Source of the DNA: Lumnitzera littorea | Lineage: Eukaryota; Streptophyta; Magnoliopsida; Myrtales; Combretaceae | Assembly: GCA_024138015.1 (NCBI GenBank) | Contig: JAMXBB010000009.1 | Location: 43,328,464 to 43,392,463, forward strand | Length of the DNA stretch: 64,000 nt | Reading direction: 5' to 3' | Shown here: one piece after another, positions 22,440-33,760 of the stretch | Position numbering within the stretch: the stretch's first letter is position 1 | Layout of the letters: each line of letters begins with the position of its first letter | Translations under genes and position numbers: made by a program | The notes under the pieces: generated by a model | Database searches by the model: none | Told to the model about the DNA's origin: nothing | Seen by the model: only the letters and a program-made list of their open reading frames with translations

Positions 22440-23290
22440 AAGCAATATATAGGCATTACTCTAAGAATATGCCGACCTATTTCTTGATGAGCTACCTAAA
22501 AGTTTATCCCCTATTAAAGGTATTGAGTATAATATTGATCTCTAGCCTAGAGCAACTCTACTAAACCAAACTGTTAATAGGCTCAATCTTGAGCAGGTAG
22601 CTAAGCTTAAGGAGTAAGTTGATGAGCTAATTGACTAAGGATATGTTAAGGAAAGAATAGGCTCTTGTGCTATACCAGCTATTCTAGTACCAAAGGAGGA
22701 TGGCTCTTAATGCATGTATATCGACAACCAAGCTATCAATAAGATAACCACCAAATACAAGTATCTAATATCCCAACTGGATGACATGTTAGACTAACTA
22801 CATGGTGTATGTATCTTTTCAAAGGTAGATTTGAAGAGTAGCTACCACCAGATTTAAACGAGACTACAAGATGAGTGGAACATAGCTTTCAAAATGAAGA
22901 ACGGTCTCCTTGAGTGGTTGGTGATGTCTTTTGGACTAACAAATGCATCGAGCACTTTGATATGACTCGTGAATCATGTCTTGAGATCATTGATTCATAA
23001 ATGTGTTGTGGTTTATTTTAATAACATTTTGGTATATAGTGCGAACCTCTCGTTACATGTCAAGCACTTAAGAGTTGTATTTGATATTCTCTAAGATGAA
23101 TACTTGTTCGATAACTTGAAGAAATGTTTGTTTAGTTGAAGTGAGGTTATGTTCCTTAGATATGTTGTGTCTAATGGGGGCATTTAAGTTGTTGATGAGA
23201 AGATCTAAGCTATTCTTGACTAGTATACATCGACTAGTGTCGCAAATGTGAGGAGCTTTCATGGTTTAGCTTCATTCTATCGAAGATTCA
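22440..23290 (+). pseudogene. Gypsy reverse transcriptase with catalytic DD changed to NN
   Basis: The translation shows EYADLFLDELPKS (about 22,460), IPAILVPKEDGS (22,670-22,710), IFSKVDLKSSYHQI (22,812-22,855), [18 protein letters not shown] (22,908-22,960) and NHVLRSLIHK. At 23,014-23,025 the catalytic YFDD box reads YFNN: both aspartate codons (usually GAT GAC) are AAT AAC. In-frame stops also occur, for example at about 22,616 and 22,854. It was an RNA-dependent DNA polymerase and is now dead twice over. Confidence 0.85.
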
Positions 23291-23369
23291 TTTGGAACTT
23301 TAGTTCTATAATCGTTCCATTAACTAAGCTAACTAAGAACTTTGAGTTTAGATGGTTGGAGAAAGCTTA

Positions 23370-23820
23370 GAAGAGTATCAAGGAAATCAAGTCTAAGTTG
23401 ACTTCTAACCTAATGCTCATGTTGTCATACTTGTTTAAGTTTTTGAGTTGGAATGTGACACTTTTGGAGTCGATATCGATGCCATTTTCATACAAGAACA
23501 CTAACCTGTAACCTACTTCAATGAAAAGCTCAATGGTGCTACTTTTAACTATACAACGTATGATAAAGAGTTCTATTCTCTTATCTAAGCTCTCTAGAAC
23601 TGGCAACACTACTTACTATTGTAAGAGTTTACCATCTATATGAACCATGAATCCCTTAAGCATTTACGTAGACATTAAAAGCTTTCCTGATATCACATTA
23701 AATGGGTAAAATTCTTAGAAACTTTTTGCTACATAATCAAGTATAAGAAGGGGAGTTCTAACAATGTAGCTGATACCCTATCACGTCGACATATGCTTAT
23801 GATGACCCTATAAGCTTAAG
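23370..23820 (+). pseudogene. Gypsy RNase H
   Basis: The translation includes ECDTFGVDID (about 23,450; first aspartate present), YFNEKLNGATFNYTTYDKE (about 23,518-23,570; glutamate of the YDKEFY segment present) and FTIYMNHESLKHL (about 23,630-23,665), where the usual form has TDHESLK, so the third aspartate is asparagine. It closes with [19 protein letters not shown] sequence (about 23,745-23,790), the usual end of gypsy RNase H. Confidence 0.75.
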
Positions 23821-23829
23821 TATTTAGTT

Positions 23830-24780
23830 TTGGTACTCTCGTAGATCAATATGAGAAAGATCCATACTTTGGACCCATAATGGTCAAGTGCAATTATGGA
23901 GGTGTCATGGATGGGTTTTATTTGAATCAAGGGTTTCTAATGAAAGGTAGGAGAGTATGTGGATCAAACAATTTGACCTAAGAGCTACTAGTTTGGGAAG
24001 CTCATGTAGGAGGCCTAAATAGCCACTTTAGGGAAAGGGAATACATGAATTATAGAAAGAGCACTTCTATTAGCTAAGGACGGTGAAAGACATGCGTAAA
24101 ATCTTAGGATAGTGTGAGGTTTGCAAATAAGATAAGGGAAGGAAGGAAACATATGGAGAATACGTACCTTTACATGTGCCCGATCTACCTTGGACCGACT
24201 TGAGCATGGATTTCATGCTTGGACTAGCTCGGACAACTTTGAAGCATGATTCCATCATAGTGGTGGATAATTAATTTAGTAAAATGAGCCACTTCATTCC
24301 TCACCATAAGATTGATGATTCTTTATACGTTGTTAACCTCTTTTTACTAAAGATCGTAGAAATTCATAGAGTCCCTAGAAGAGCAACAAAGTTCACATGC
24401 TTCTTTTAGCAGACCTTGTAAAAAAAGGTCGGCACTAAGTTGATGTTCAGTACTTCTTGTCACCCTCAAATGGACAGTTAGATCGAAGTGATGAATTGGA
24501 CAATTGGTAGTCTACTATAAGCCACTATTAGGAAGAATCTACATGATTAGGATTTATATGCCTACCCATCATTGAGTTTACCTACAATCACTTCACCCAT
24601 AGCTCAACAAGAAGATCACCCTTTGAAGTCATCTATAAACTTTACCCGAGCTTACCATTGGATAAGACCGCTAGCTCGATCTTTAGAAGGGAAAGTTAAT
24701 CCAATTTGTAGCATGCCGAGGAATTCTAGAGATTGCATACGAAGGTCGCTAAGTAGCTAACCAAAATAGTGGCCCAACAA
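23830..24780 (+). pseudogene. Gypsy integrase with a small core deletion
   Basis: Zinc-finger part at about 23,990-24,130 includes EVCK. Core: VPDLPWTDLSMDFMLGL (about 24,178-24,230) holds the first catalytic aspartate. The region around the second (usually SIVSDRDxKF) reads VPRRATKF (about 24,372-24,395), so the aspartate-bearing segment is deleted. The third motif, CHPQMDS followed by EVMNWTIGSLL (about 24,460-24,515), keeps its glutamate. The 24,572-24,760 open stretch includes the SPF-type region in altered form. Confidence 0.75.
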
Positions 24781-25036
24781 CAAGAACAAGGAAGTAAAGG
24801 TCAAAAAAGCATCATCTACAGCTTAGGAGACTTATACTTGGGTTCACCTCAATAAGGAGTAGTTCTTAGGAAAGAGAACAAACAAGCTATCTACCGAATT
24901 GGATGGTCCCTTTAAGATTTTGCGATGAATCAATGATAATGCCTACATGCTAGCATTAACAGAAGGATACGAAGCATTGTTGACCTTCAACATATTCTAT
25001 CTAATACCCTATGTACTAGAAGAGGAAGCCAACTAA
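24781..25036 (+). pseudogene. Integrase C-terminal tail of the gypsy element
   Basis: The tail has LDGPFKIL-like and NDNAYMLAL segments (about 24,900-24,960), then a LLTFNIFYLIPYVLEEEAN segment resembling FNVxDLSPYxxDE of gypsy integrase tails. It ends in FRTN before the polypurine tract. No chromodomain is visible, so the chromovirus assignment rests on the upstream motifs. Confidence 0.6.
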
Positions 25037-25058
25037 GATTTTAGGACAAATCTTACAC

Positions 25059-25069
25059 TTTGGAGGGGC
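25059..25069 (+). other. Polypurine tract of the gypsy element
   Basis: TTTGGAGGGGC lies directly before the 3' LTR start TGATGG, the expected primer position for plus-strand synthesis. Confidence 0.75.
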
Positions 25070-25902
25070 TGATGGACTGTTGACCTTAAGACCTCTCACT
25101 TAAGCTTATCTCAAAGGTTTGCAAAGTATTATAAGAAGAATCTACTCTTCTCAACTTGCCTAGGATGAGCTCCAGTATCAAGAAGGCCTACTACTAAAAT
25201 CTTTGCATGCCCAACTTGGATGTACCCTATTTTAATCTACTGCACGCATAGATGCTGAGCTTATAACCCCTCCTAATACGATTGACATGCCTAGTGTCAA
25301 GATCCTTAACTTTGACTTCCATACTCTTCTTTGCCAACCTGCTAACGCATCAGACTAGCTTAGCCCTAACACCTCATTACCCTAGAGTACAAATGCAATA
25401 GTAGCACACAACCTATCTTAGTGTTTTTTTGACATTGTAATATTTTTTTTTTTGTTTTGTTTGTCATATTTCCACTTTTTAGCTTATTCTTGGTATCTTT
25501 ATTTCATATTACCTTTTCTATAATTTCATTCTATCTTTTTATTGCCTTAGGGACTTATTATAAATAGTCCCTTAATCTCTGTAGCCAAAATCAATGGCTT
25601 CTTGTTAATTAATATTCACTTAGTTTGTTCTTACGAAAAACTCTCTCCAAGTTACAACCCCTTCACTCTTGTCTAATCTTGTTAGTAGCTCAAGGTTATT
25701 GGCAAGTGGATCTGATCTTTTGCTTGTGTGACACATCAAGTTGAGGCTAAGTCATGTTGTGCTCAATAGTGAGTCATATCTAATGAGCAACTTTCCAATG
25801 CTACTGCGTTTGCCCACCATTCATGCTTTCTTCAATATCCTAAAGGACCCATTTCAACATTATGATTAGCTCTAGTGATAACTTCAACTCTTAGGTACAT
25901 CA
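25070..25902 (+). repeat. 3' LTR of the gypsy element
   Basis: 833 bp, the same length and structure as 18,355-19,187, from TGATGGACTG to GTACATCA. TATA box at 25,559-25,567. Followed by CAGCT, the right copy of the target duplication. Confidence 0.92.
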
Positions 25903-27400
25903 CAGCTTGTGGTGTAAGAGATTGTGGTTAATCAAATTGATCAAGGGTTAGAGTATCAAATGGTGGATCTTATGGTTTTACAAAGGGTTATTGGGTTGGG
26001 GAAATAGTTAGAGTATCGATTGAGGCTAGAGATTTAGTAGATTGGTTTTTTGCAACTTCTTTTAGGGAATCTTGGAACTGGGACACTAGCCAGTCCATCT
26101 TAACTTCAATCAAATATTCTACCTCCTTCTTTGAAATTCCTTCAACTATAGAAGTTTCTTCAGGTTCTTCTTTAAGTTTAACTTGTGAATCTAACTTAGA
26201 ATCTTCCTTTCATTCAAATCTCCTTTTTCCCTCTTTTAGTTCCATTTTTCCTCCTATCTTGATACGAAACTTAGTCTTACCATTCTTTTTCTTTTCCCAC
26301 ATAATTTCTTTGCCTTTCGTTTTCTTACTAACCTTCTTTTTTAGTTCTGAATCAAGTTTTAAAACATTTTTTGACAACTCCTCTTAAGTAATGATATGGG
26401 AAATTTGTTTTTCTTATGCTTGGCATGCATATAGAAGGCCTAATCATCTAGTAAACTAGATATTATTTCCTTTTTAGTAACCTTTGCATTTTGATCTTCT
26501 TAAATTCAAAGAGCTTCATTAACAAATTCCAATAGGGTCTTTTCTTCTTAGTCATGAAAGCATGCTTAAGAATTTGAGCAACTAAATCTAACTTTTTCTT
26601 CCTTAACATGGCTAGTGTTACCATTGCATCTTCCTTAGAAATACTTGTAGTACTTCCCTTTTTGGGAAGAATACAGCTGATCACCATTTTATGCAACATT
26701 CAAACAATCAGCCTAAAATTGAAATATTGACCTTCTTTCTTGGCTAGATCCCTTCTCCTTTATTTAGTTCCTAAAAATTTTGTATTCTTGTCCACTTCAT
26801 TAACTCTATCATTATTCATCTTTGGCAACTTAAAACATTTTTGAATGTCCTCCTTTGCAATTTCTAAACTTTTCCCATTAATAATAGATACCCATCTATC
26901 TCTTTGTCCCATATCCAAATTCTCATAAAATTCATATAGTAATTCTCAAAAAACAACAATCTCAATAGTACATAAATTTTTGCACGCGAAAACATCAAGA
27001 ATTTCATTCTAGTAGAACCCATTATTTGAAAAATATTCAAAATCGAGAACACTAATTCTACGTATTGATTTTGTTTTGAGGATGAAACATAAACAATTCA
27101 AGGCTTTACCTTTTTCTTTTTTGCCATTATTTGCTTAAATTGTTCCTTGATTATTTTTATTTCTAGCTCATACTTTGAATCTATTTCTGCTTATGGTTCT
27201 AATTTTGCTTTTGATTTGTTATCCCTCTCTACACTTTTAGAACCCTCTTCCTTTTCTGCTTCTTCTTCTTCCCCTGACCGTTCCTTAGTTTCAATAACCT
27301 CTTCATTAGACGAGCTCAAACCCTCATTAGTCTCATCCTTCTCTTGAGCATTAGGCTTGGATTTCTCAAAGTTGGGATTAGGATTTGATATGGATTACCA
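25903..27400 (-). pseudogene. Extra ORF after copia pol, acidic N-terminus and plant transposon-type domain
   Basis: Reading the minus strand from about 27,400, a very acidic serine-rich stretch comes first (EKDETNEGLSSSNEE, then GEEEEAEKEEGSKSVERD, 27,350-27,220), then a basic KKKKGKAL patch. A globular-looking part follows (27,050-26,460) with ENLDMGQRDRWVS, GKSLEIAKEDIQKCFKLP and MVTLAMLRKKKLDL segments. The last two resemble the domain known in Pfam as putative plant transposon protein, where a WVS-RG stretch is followed by a LLxLP motif and later a LLYAIxxGKxIDVG helix. SIRE-type copia elements often carry an env-like ORF after pol, and position and strand fit. Stops and frameshifts break it, and the end is cut by the gypsy insertion. 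Confidence 0.5.
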
Positions 27401-27559
27401 AAAAGCACACATAGTAACCAATATCACATGATTCAAAGGAAGGACCAAGTGACAAGATGGTTTGAATAATAAATGGAAGTTGAAGGTTTAGTAAACTTAT
27501 GCACTAACTATATGAATATGACACATTGTAGAACCATACACGAACCAACTAACTTGCTA

Positions 27560-27975
27560 AATATGATGCACTAGTCTAAGCTACGTAGGTTACTCACTAT
27601 AATCCTTGCTAAAGGTATTGATAAAAGTAAGGGAGACTTAGTAGAGAAGATATTAGCTAATTGATTGTTAGTTAGAACAAATTTACTACTTCTATCAACC
27701 CTGTTAACATGATCAAGTATGAAATGATGTCTAACTTCTATTTGCTTAAATTTAGAATGGTGTATTTAATTTTTGGTCAAATTGATTGCACTTGTATTAT
27801 CATATCTTATTAGAATATTTTTCAAATTTAATCCATAATCAGATAATTGTTGTTTGATCCACAAAATTTGAGTACAACAATGACTAATTAAAACATACTC
27901 AGCTTCAGTCGTAGATAGGGCAACAAAATTCTCTTTCTTAAAATACCAAGAAACTAATTTGTCCCATAATAGCAA
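27560..27975 (-). pseudogene. Copia RNase H end of pol
   Basis: The minus strand shows LVSWYFKKENFVALSTTEAEYV (glutamate of the TEAEY motif present), QILWIKQQLSDYGL, and IRYDNTSAINLTKN, where CDNTSAI is usual and the aspartate is present. NQLANIFSTKSP (about 27,650) matches the QLADIFTKPL closing motif with D to N. These are SIRE-lineage signatures. Confidence 0.8.
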
Positions 27976-27979
27976 GTAC

Positions 27980-29200
27980 TTAAAGTACTTTTGCTATCTT
28001 CTTACATCCAACATAGTTAGCATCTAAATAACTAATCAAATCAAAGTTTTGGTTCTTTAGGTACCAAATTCCTAATCTTGCTATGCAAGATATATACTTG
28101 AGAGTTCTTTTCACAACTATTAAGTGTATTTCAATTGGGTTAGATTGAAAATGTACACAAATGCATGCACTAAATAATATGTCTGATCTAGATGCAATCA
28201 AATACAATAATGAACCAATCAAAATTCTACAAAGTTTTTCACTGATTTTCTTACCTACATCATCAGGATCTAACTTGGTTAAGGTTAACATAGTTGTAGT
28301 TGTGCCTTTCACACTTTCCATTCCAAACTTCTTTAGGATTTGCTTGGTATACTTTTCTTGACGTACAAAGATCTCATCACTTATTTGTTTTATTTGGAGT
28401 ATGAGCAAAAAGTTCACCTCAGTCATTAAAGACATCTCGAACTCAACTTACATAAGCTTAAAAAACTCTTTTCAAAATGTCTTATTAGTAGATCCAAAAA
28501 TAATGTCATCAACTTACATAAGCTTACCTCTTTGGAATCTATTCTTAATTAGAAAATCACATATTCTTTCATACCAAGCTCTATGAGCTTATTTTAATCC
28601 ATGTAAGGCTTTTCTTAATTTATATACAATCTTCTTTAAATGGATCCTTAGACCTTAAAGGTTGTTCTACATATATCTCATCCTTAATATATCCATTTAA
28701 AAAGGTGCTTTTCACATCCATTTGAAACAACTTAAAGCTTTTATAACATGCAAAAGTAAGAAGAAGTCTAATTGCCTCTAGTCTAGCAATTAGTGCATAT
28801 GTTTCATCAAAATCAATTCACTTTTCTTGTGAGTAGCCTTTAGTTACCAATCTTGTGTTATTCCTAACAATTTTACCATGCTCATCTAACTTGTTATTAA
28901 ATATCCACTTTGTTCCTATGATAGATTTATCCTTACGTCTAAGAATAAATGTCCATGCTTGGTTTCTTTGAAATTAATTTATCTCTTCTTACATAGCATT
29001 TATCTAGCTATTGTCAGATAAAGCTTCATCAATAATGTTAGGCTCAAACTCAAATAATACAACAAGATGGTTTTCTATATTTCTCAAGTCAACTCTAGTC
29101 TTAACTTTGGAATTGTTATTACCTATCACTTGTTCTAAGTCTTAAATTTGATTGTTCCATAAGGCGTAGATATTACCTAGGTAGGTTTCAGTTTAGCCAT
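27980..29200 (-). pseudogene. Copia reverse transcriptase with a stop in YVDD
   Basis: The C-terminal half (28,435-27,980) has ILQIKQISDEIFVRQEKYTK, ILKKFGMES and GSLLYLIASRSDI, matching the SIRE pattern FLGLQIKQ, KYTKELLKKFG and GSLLYLTASRPDI. The catalytic box lies at 28,505-28,516: the tyrosine codon before VDD is TAA, followed by IIFGSTN, a SIRE-type signature. Upstream (28,600-29,150) further RT sequence is readable with several stops, for example near 28,985. Confidence 0.8.
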
Positions 29201-29269
29201 TGACTTTGCTTCTACTTTTGATTCTGATTATGCTCCTAGATTTGCTTATGATTTTGGTTCTAATGAGTT

Positions 29270-30560
29270 TTCAACCTAGGTTGATGTTCTCATTTGACCT
29301 TGTTTTACATGTTCATTCTCACCATAGGTTGTCACTTGCAAGTCATAATCAAAATTATCTACATGGATTTCATCAGCAAATTTAATATTTATAGATTCCT
29401 TTACAATTCTAATAGCCTTATTAAACACGCAGTATGCCTTTCTATTCAAGAAGTATTCTAAGAATATGCCTTCATCTCCTCTTTCCTCAAATTTACCAAG
29501 ATTTAGACCCATTTTCTTTATAAAATACATAGAACTAAATAAATGAAAATAAGATACTATGGGTTTTCTACCTTTGAATAACTCATATGATATTTTCTTA
29601 GTAAATGACCTTATGTATATACGATTAATGATGTAACATGATATTAAGACTACCTTAGCCTAAAAATATTATGTTATGCTGCTTTTGTTTAACAAAGTCC
29701 ATGTCATTTTTTGGATTGTTCTATTCTTACGCTTTACTACACCATTTTGTTGTGGAGTATAAGGGGCTAAAAAATTATGAGTGATGCCGTTTTGATCACA
29801 AAACTTTGTAAAATCATCATTTTTAAACTCTTTTCCATGATTAGTTTGTAAACTAATGATGGAAAAGCCCTTTTCGTTTTGAACACTTTTCAAAAGCAAA
29901 AAAATCATCACTTTAATGTCATAAGAATAGAATCCAAGTATGCCTAGAAAATTTATCTACTATCACTAAACAATGCTTATTACCACCAAAACTCAATATG
30001 CTTATGGGACCAAACAAGTCAAGATGCAAAAGTTTTAAAGGCCTCTTTGTTGATATAACATGTTTAGACTTGTATGAGATAAGACTCATTTTATTTTTAA
30101 TGCATGTGGTACGATGAAAATCATCCTTTATGTACATTTTAGGTAAACCATAAACAAGATTATTCTTAGACAAGTTATCTAATTGGTGAAAGTTGACATG
30201 ACTAAGCTTTTTATGCCATAAGAATGCATTATTGGAAACACTTAGAAAACAACATTTAGTTTCAAACTTAGCAGGTTCAATAAGATATATATTCTTCCTG
30301 CAATAGCCTTCAAATAGTTTTGTACCATTTTTATCATAAGTTTCTACTTTATTTTAGTTAAGCACCATTTTATAACCTTTCATTACACAATTGACTGATA
30401 CGTAACAAATTATGTTTTTAGCCTTTAACTAAACACACATTTTCTATAGTATGAGAAGTTATGCTAATGTCACCAATTGCGATGATTTTTCCCTTATTAT
30501 CGTCTCTAAACATTACATAGCCTCCTTTGTTCTACTCTAGACTTATGAACAATGAAGCAT
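29270..30560 (-). pseudogene. Copia integrase with two catalytic residues altered
   Basis: The pre-integrase zinc finger part is near 30,130-30,300 (CIKNKM at 30,090-30,107). The core starts LLHLDLFGPI (about 30,025), with the first aspartate. The second motif reads LQTNHGKEFKN (about 29,830-29,860), where the usual form is RSDHGxEFEN, so aspartate is asparagine. The third reads QNGVVKRKNRTI (about 29,720-29,755), where QNGVVERKNR is usual, so glutamate is lysine. Both changes need G to A on the coding strand. The 29,530-29,276 stretch matches the integrase C-terminus (YCVFNKAIR region). Confidence 0.8.
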
Positions 30561-31925
30561 CACTTAACGTGTGATGTGAACACCTACTATCCAGGTATCA
30601 TGTTTCTTTCAATCTTGATTCATGTTCCTATAATCATCAAAATTTGGTTAGGTCCTTTTTGGAACCTACATTAGCTTGGGTCTACTAAAATTTTAACTCG
30701 TATTTTTCAAAGATTAAGCTTATTGAGTACTGAGCTTGTTCATTTTATAAAAACTTCCTAACATGCTCAGGTTTATTACAAAAGAAACATGCATAAGAAT
30801 TAGACAATCTATACCTATGAATTACTAGGTTCTTTAGATTTTGGCTATGGTTTCCTCTGGATTTGTCTTTAATGTATCCTCTGATTTAATACTTGTCATT
30901 TTGCCTAGAATATCTTTTGTTATATTGATTTCCATGCACAACAAATTTAGCCTTAACATTCACATTACTATTTTTAATAAGTTCCATATTAACTACTTCT
31001 TTACCTTTGACAAACACGGTTTTGTTATTTGATTTAGAAGATTTACCATATTCATATCTAAGTTTATTTTTAGAATTATCTAACCTTTGTAAAGATAACC
31101 GTAATGGTAGTTTCTTGTCACTTTCATTGAACTTCTTAAAGGTTGTATTAATTGTGTAAGATAAGTCTTTAATTCTAACTTTTAATTCATTTATTTCCTC
31201 TTTTAACATTGAATTTTCTTTTTCTAAACTATCTTGAGTGGTCCTTAGATTTTCATTATCTATCTACAAAACTTTAGTATCATTTTTTAGTATATCATTT
31301 TCATCAACTAACAATGAGTTTGTTTGTAACAAGGCATTCTTTTCACTCCTTAAAGCTTTAACATCATCATCTTGTTCGTACAACTTTGAATTAGCTCTTT
31401 CAAGTGCTTCTAAAGGACTACTTTCGTACGCTTTCAAGCATAACATCATCATTAGAGTTAGAATTTATCTCAAAGATCACCACGAGATATAAATTGGCTT
31501 CTTCTTTTGTCTTTGAATTTGTTTCTAAATCTAGTTCGGGTTCATCCAAGTCACTCCAAGTAGCCAGTAATGCCTTCTGTTTCTTCTTATACATTTCCAG
31601 TTTCTTTAATAATATTGGACATTCATATTTAATGTGCTCAAGTACACTAATTCCTTTTTCTCCTTCTTCTTTTTCTTTTCCTTTTACTTTTCTTTGTAAC
31701 TCTTCCCTGCATCGTATTTAGAATGATTAAAAGAAGAACATTGGTTGAAAAACTTCTTCATACCCTTTTTCTTAAGTATTTTGTTGAGCCTTCTAGCCAG
31801 CAGGGTTATGTCTTCATCATCATCTATCTCTGATTCAATCTTTAAATTAGCTTCTTATGCCTTAAACACAATTGTCTTCTTGTTACTCTTTGGTTCATTT
31901 GTGTTCATTTGAATTACATAGATGG
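30561..31925 (-). pseudogene. Copia gag, C-terminal half
   Basis: On the minus strand there is a lysine-rich RRLNKILKKKGMKKFF segment (about 31,730-31,800), a long heptad-like coiled-coil part (31,452-31,264, with SEKNALLQTNSLLVDENDIL; 31,209-30,886, with LKEEINELKVRIKDL), and a CCHC-type knuckle reading YACFFCNKPEHVRK (about 30,760-30,800) whose last cysteine is lost. Long coiled coils in gag are typical of SIRE. The N-terminal half is absent beyond 31,925. Confidence 0.7.
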
Positions 31926-33760
31926 TTTGACATACGGACAATTGGAGCTTTTGTGAGATATAGTTTCCCTTTGTAAGTAAGGTTGATTGATTCATTTGGC
32001 CATATGAAAGGTTTAGGAAGTGTAGTGTCAGATCAGTTTATATTTTCATCGGATGCAATGATTTTTACAACAGCTCTAGTGCATCATCTTCTTACCAAAA
32101 ATTTATCTAGAAACAAGTTTGGCATTGTCCTAACTTACCAAATGTTAACCACTTTATGTAGAGGCTTCTAAATAATGCCATACCAACGAATTGTAACTTG
32201 GTGAAAGGAGGGGCTTTTTAGTCCATGTGATGCTAGTTTTGTGAAGTGGATGAATCTATTGAACATGTCCTCTTACTTTTTCCTTAGAGTAAGCTAGTAT
32301 GGTTTGCCTCTTTGTGGTCATGGATAGAGTTAGAGCATGTGCTTTCTCTAGATCTCTAGTTAAAAGCATGCTTAGAAGTGGTGATTGGGCATAAACAAGA
32401 ATAGATATACTATTACCAAACCAAGTATAGTCATGTAGTGTACTTTGAAAGGAAGATGTAGTGCTACATTTAAGGCTAAATAATTAGATACGAATTCAAT
32501 GGCCTGTTCTTCTCAAAGAGCTTTGATGGAGGTTGAATTATTGGTTGTGAAGAGTACTAATCATAATTGGTTTCATAGAGTAAATGAACAACATGAAGTA
32601 GTGAATAATTCCCTTCTTATGTTAGTAAGGAGGTGTTATTCCCCTCATCTTACCTTTTGTATAAGTTGAAGTAATAGAATCCATTATAGTAACCACTATA
32701 TAAACTATCTTGTTAAAGAATCACTAATAGCTCCCTTAAAACCAACAATAGTAGTTCTAAGAATACATATCAATAGATGTAACTAATCATCTTCATACAT
32801 CTCAACAATAACATTATGGTTTTCAGTTGCAATAGTAGTAAAGTCTAAGTTGTAAGTAGCACTAGAAGTAGCAAGTAGAGTTTCAGCAACTTGTTAGTTT
32901 TGTTGTTGTGCATCAATAGCAAAGTCTCCAAAAACAACTACAACAATTTCAACATGATAACTTTGAAGCAATTAAAAGCACCAATGAAGGGAATAACATG
33001 CATAGTCTCAATCTTCAACCCTTAGCCATGATTTTATTGACATGAATCTATGTCAACAAATCTAGATTTGTGCTTTTTCTAATAAGAAATTTTGTTCAGT
33101 CTCCTAGTGCTAAGTGCAAATCAAGAAGGGAAGGGTGTTAATAGTAGATTAATTGAAAATAGCCAAATGAGTGGTGAGTGCCTACCTGTGTCTACTGATG
33201 TCAATAGATAGATTACTCGTTTAGGTACGAGTGTTAAGCTTAATTCTAATACCTCCTTTAATCAATATCAAGTAAAGGGGCAATTGACTTTATTGCTATA
33301 AACTTTGAAGCTCTATTTTTGGTGGAGATGTTATGTCTTGTATAACCCCTCACCTGAAGTAGCTAAGGCTTTAGCAAATTTTGAAGCAATTAAATATGCT
33401 ATAAGGAGGGGGTGGTAGGAGGTCATCTTTGAACTAGATTGTGTTGTTGCCTTTAGAGCTATTTTATCATGATGCTCCTTTGAGTTTATATCACATTATT
33501 CATGATGTGAGATCCTTAGCTGCTTAGATTTGAGAAAGTGAACCTTCGCTTAGTTAGCTAGCAAACAAAGTTGTTTGACCATATTGCTAAACATAAGAGA
33601 TTGAAGCCATGTCCTAGTGATACAGCTATCAAGGCCCCATCTTCTTCGGCCTTTCTTGTCTTTTGATTCTTTTAAGGATGAGGTTACCTTGGTTGACCAT
33701 GTGTTATTTGATGTACTAAACTTGTTATATTTATAGTATGAAATGCCCTTTTGGCCAAAA
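31926..33760 (+). pseudogene. LINE (L1-type) ORF2 remnant: zinc-binding and RNase H regions
   Basis: On the plus strand 32,100-32,420 reads like the zf-RVT domain at the end of plant LINE reverse transcriptases: LLNNAIPTNCNLVKRG-like sequence, then the cysteine-bearing part, then VDESIEHVL and LVWFASLWSW. Farther on, 33,330-33,700 matches the RNase H domain of plant LINEs, with EVAKALANFEAIKYAIRRGW and IFELDCVVAFRAI (FETDS-type motif; second acidic pair partly kept). An A-rich run follows at 33,755-33,800. The stretch 32,650-33,050 between them is not recognisable. Many stops; only the 3' end of the element is present. Confidence 0.6.

Larger units (their letters stand above)
18355..25902 (+). 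mobile_element. Complete but decayed chromovirus-type Ty3/gypsy element
   Basis: Two LTRs of 833 bp each (18,355-19,187 and 25,070-25,902) begin TGATGGACT and end ACATCA. They flank gag, protease, RT, RNase H and integrase in gypsy order on the plus strand. The five bases before it (TAGCT, 18,350-18,354) and after it (CAGCT, 25,903-25,907) form a 4-of-5 target duplication. Over the first 155 bases I count roughly 15-18% differences between the LTRs by hand, so this is an old insertion. It sits inside the copia element's extra ORF and is itself interrupted at about 21.26-22.40 kb. Stops and frameshifts are frequent. Confidence 0.9.
17171..31925 (-). mobile_element. SIRE-like Ty1/copia element, split by a gypsy insertion and lacking its 5' part
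   Basis: Minus-strand order is partial gag (31,925-30,560), integrase (30,560-29,270), RT (29,200-27,980), RNase H (27,975-27,560), an acidic extra ORF (27,400-25,903 continuing at 18,354-18,100), polypurine tract (17,823-17,839) and 3' LTR remnant. Integrase before RT defines copia. The block 18,355-25,902 is a later gypsy insertion with a target duplication. The 5' LTR and N-terminal half of gag are missing, and LINE sequence begins where gag stops. Confidence 0.65.

Noticed and set aside
28401..28586. Plus-strand frames across 27-31.7 kb (for example 28,161-28,361, 31,238-31,721)
   Set aside because: Antisense shadows of the minus-strand copia gag-pol.
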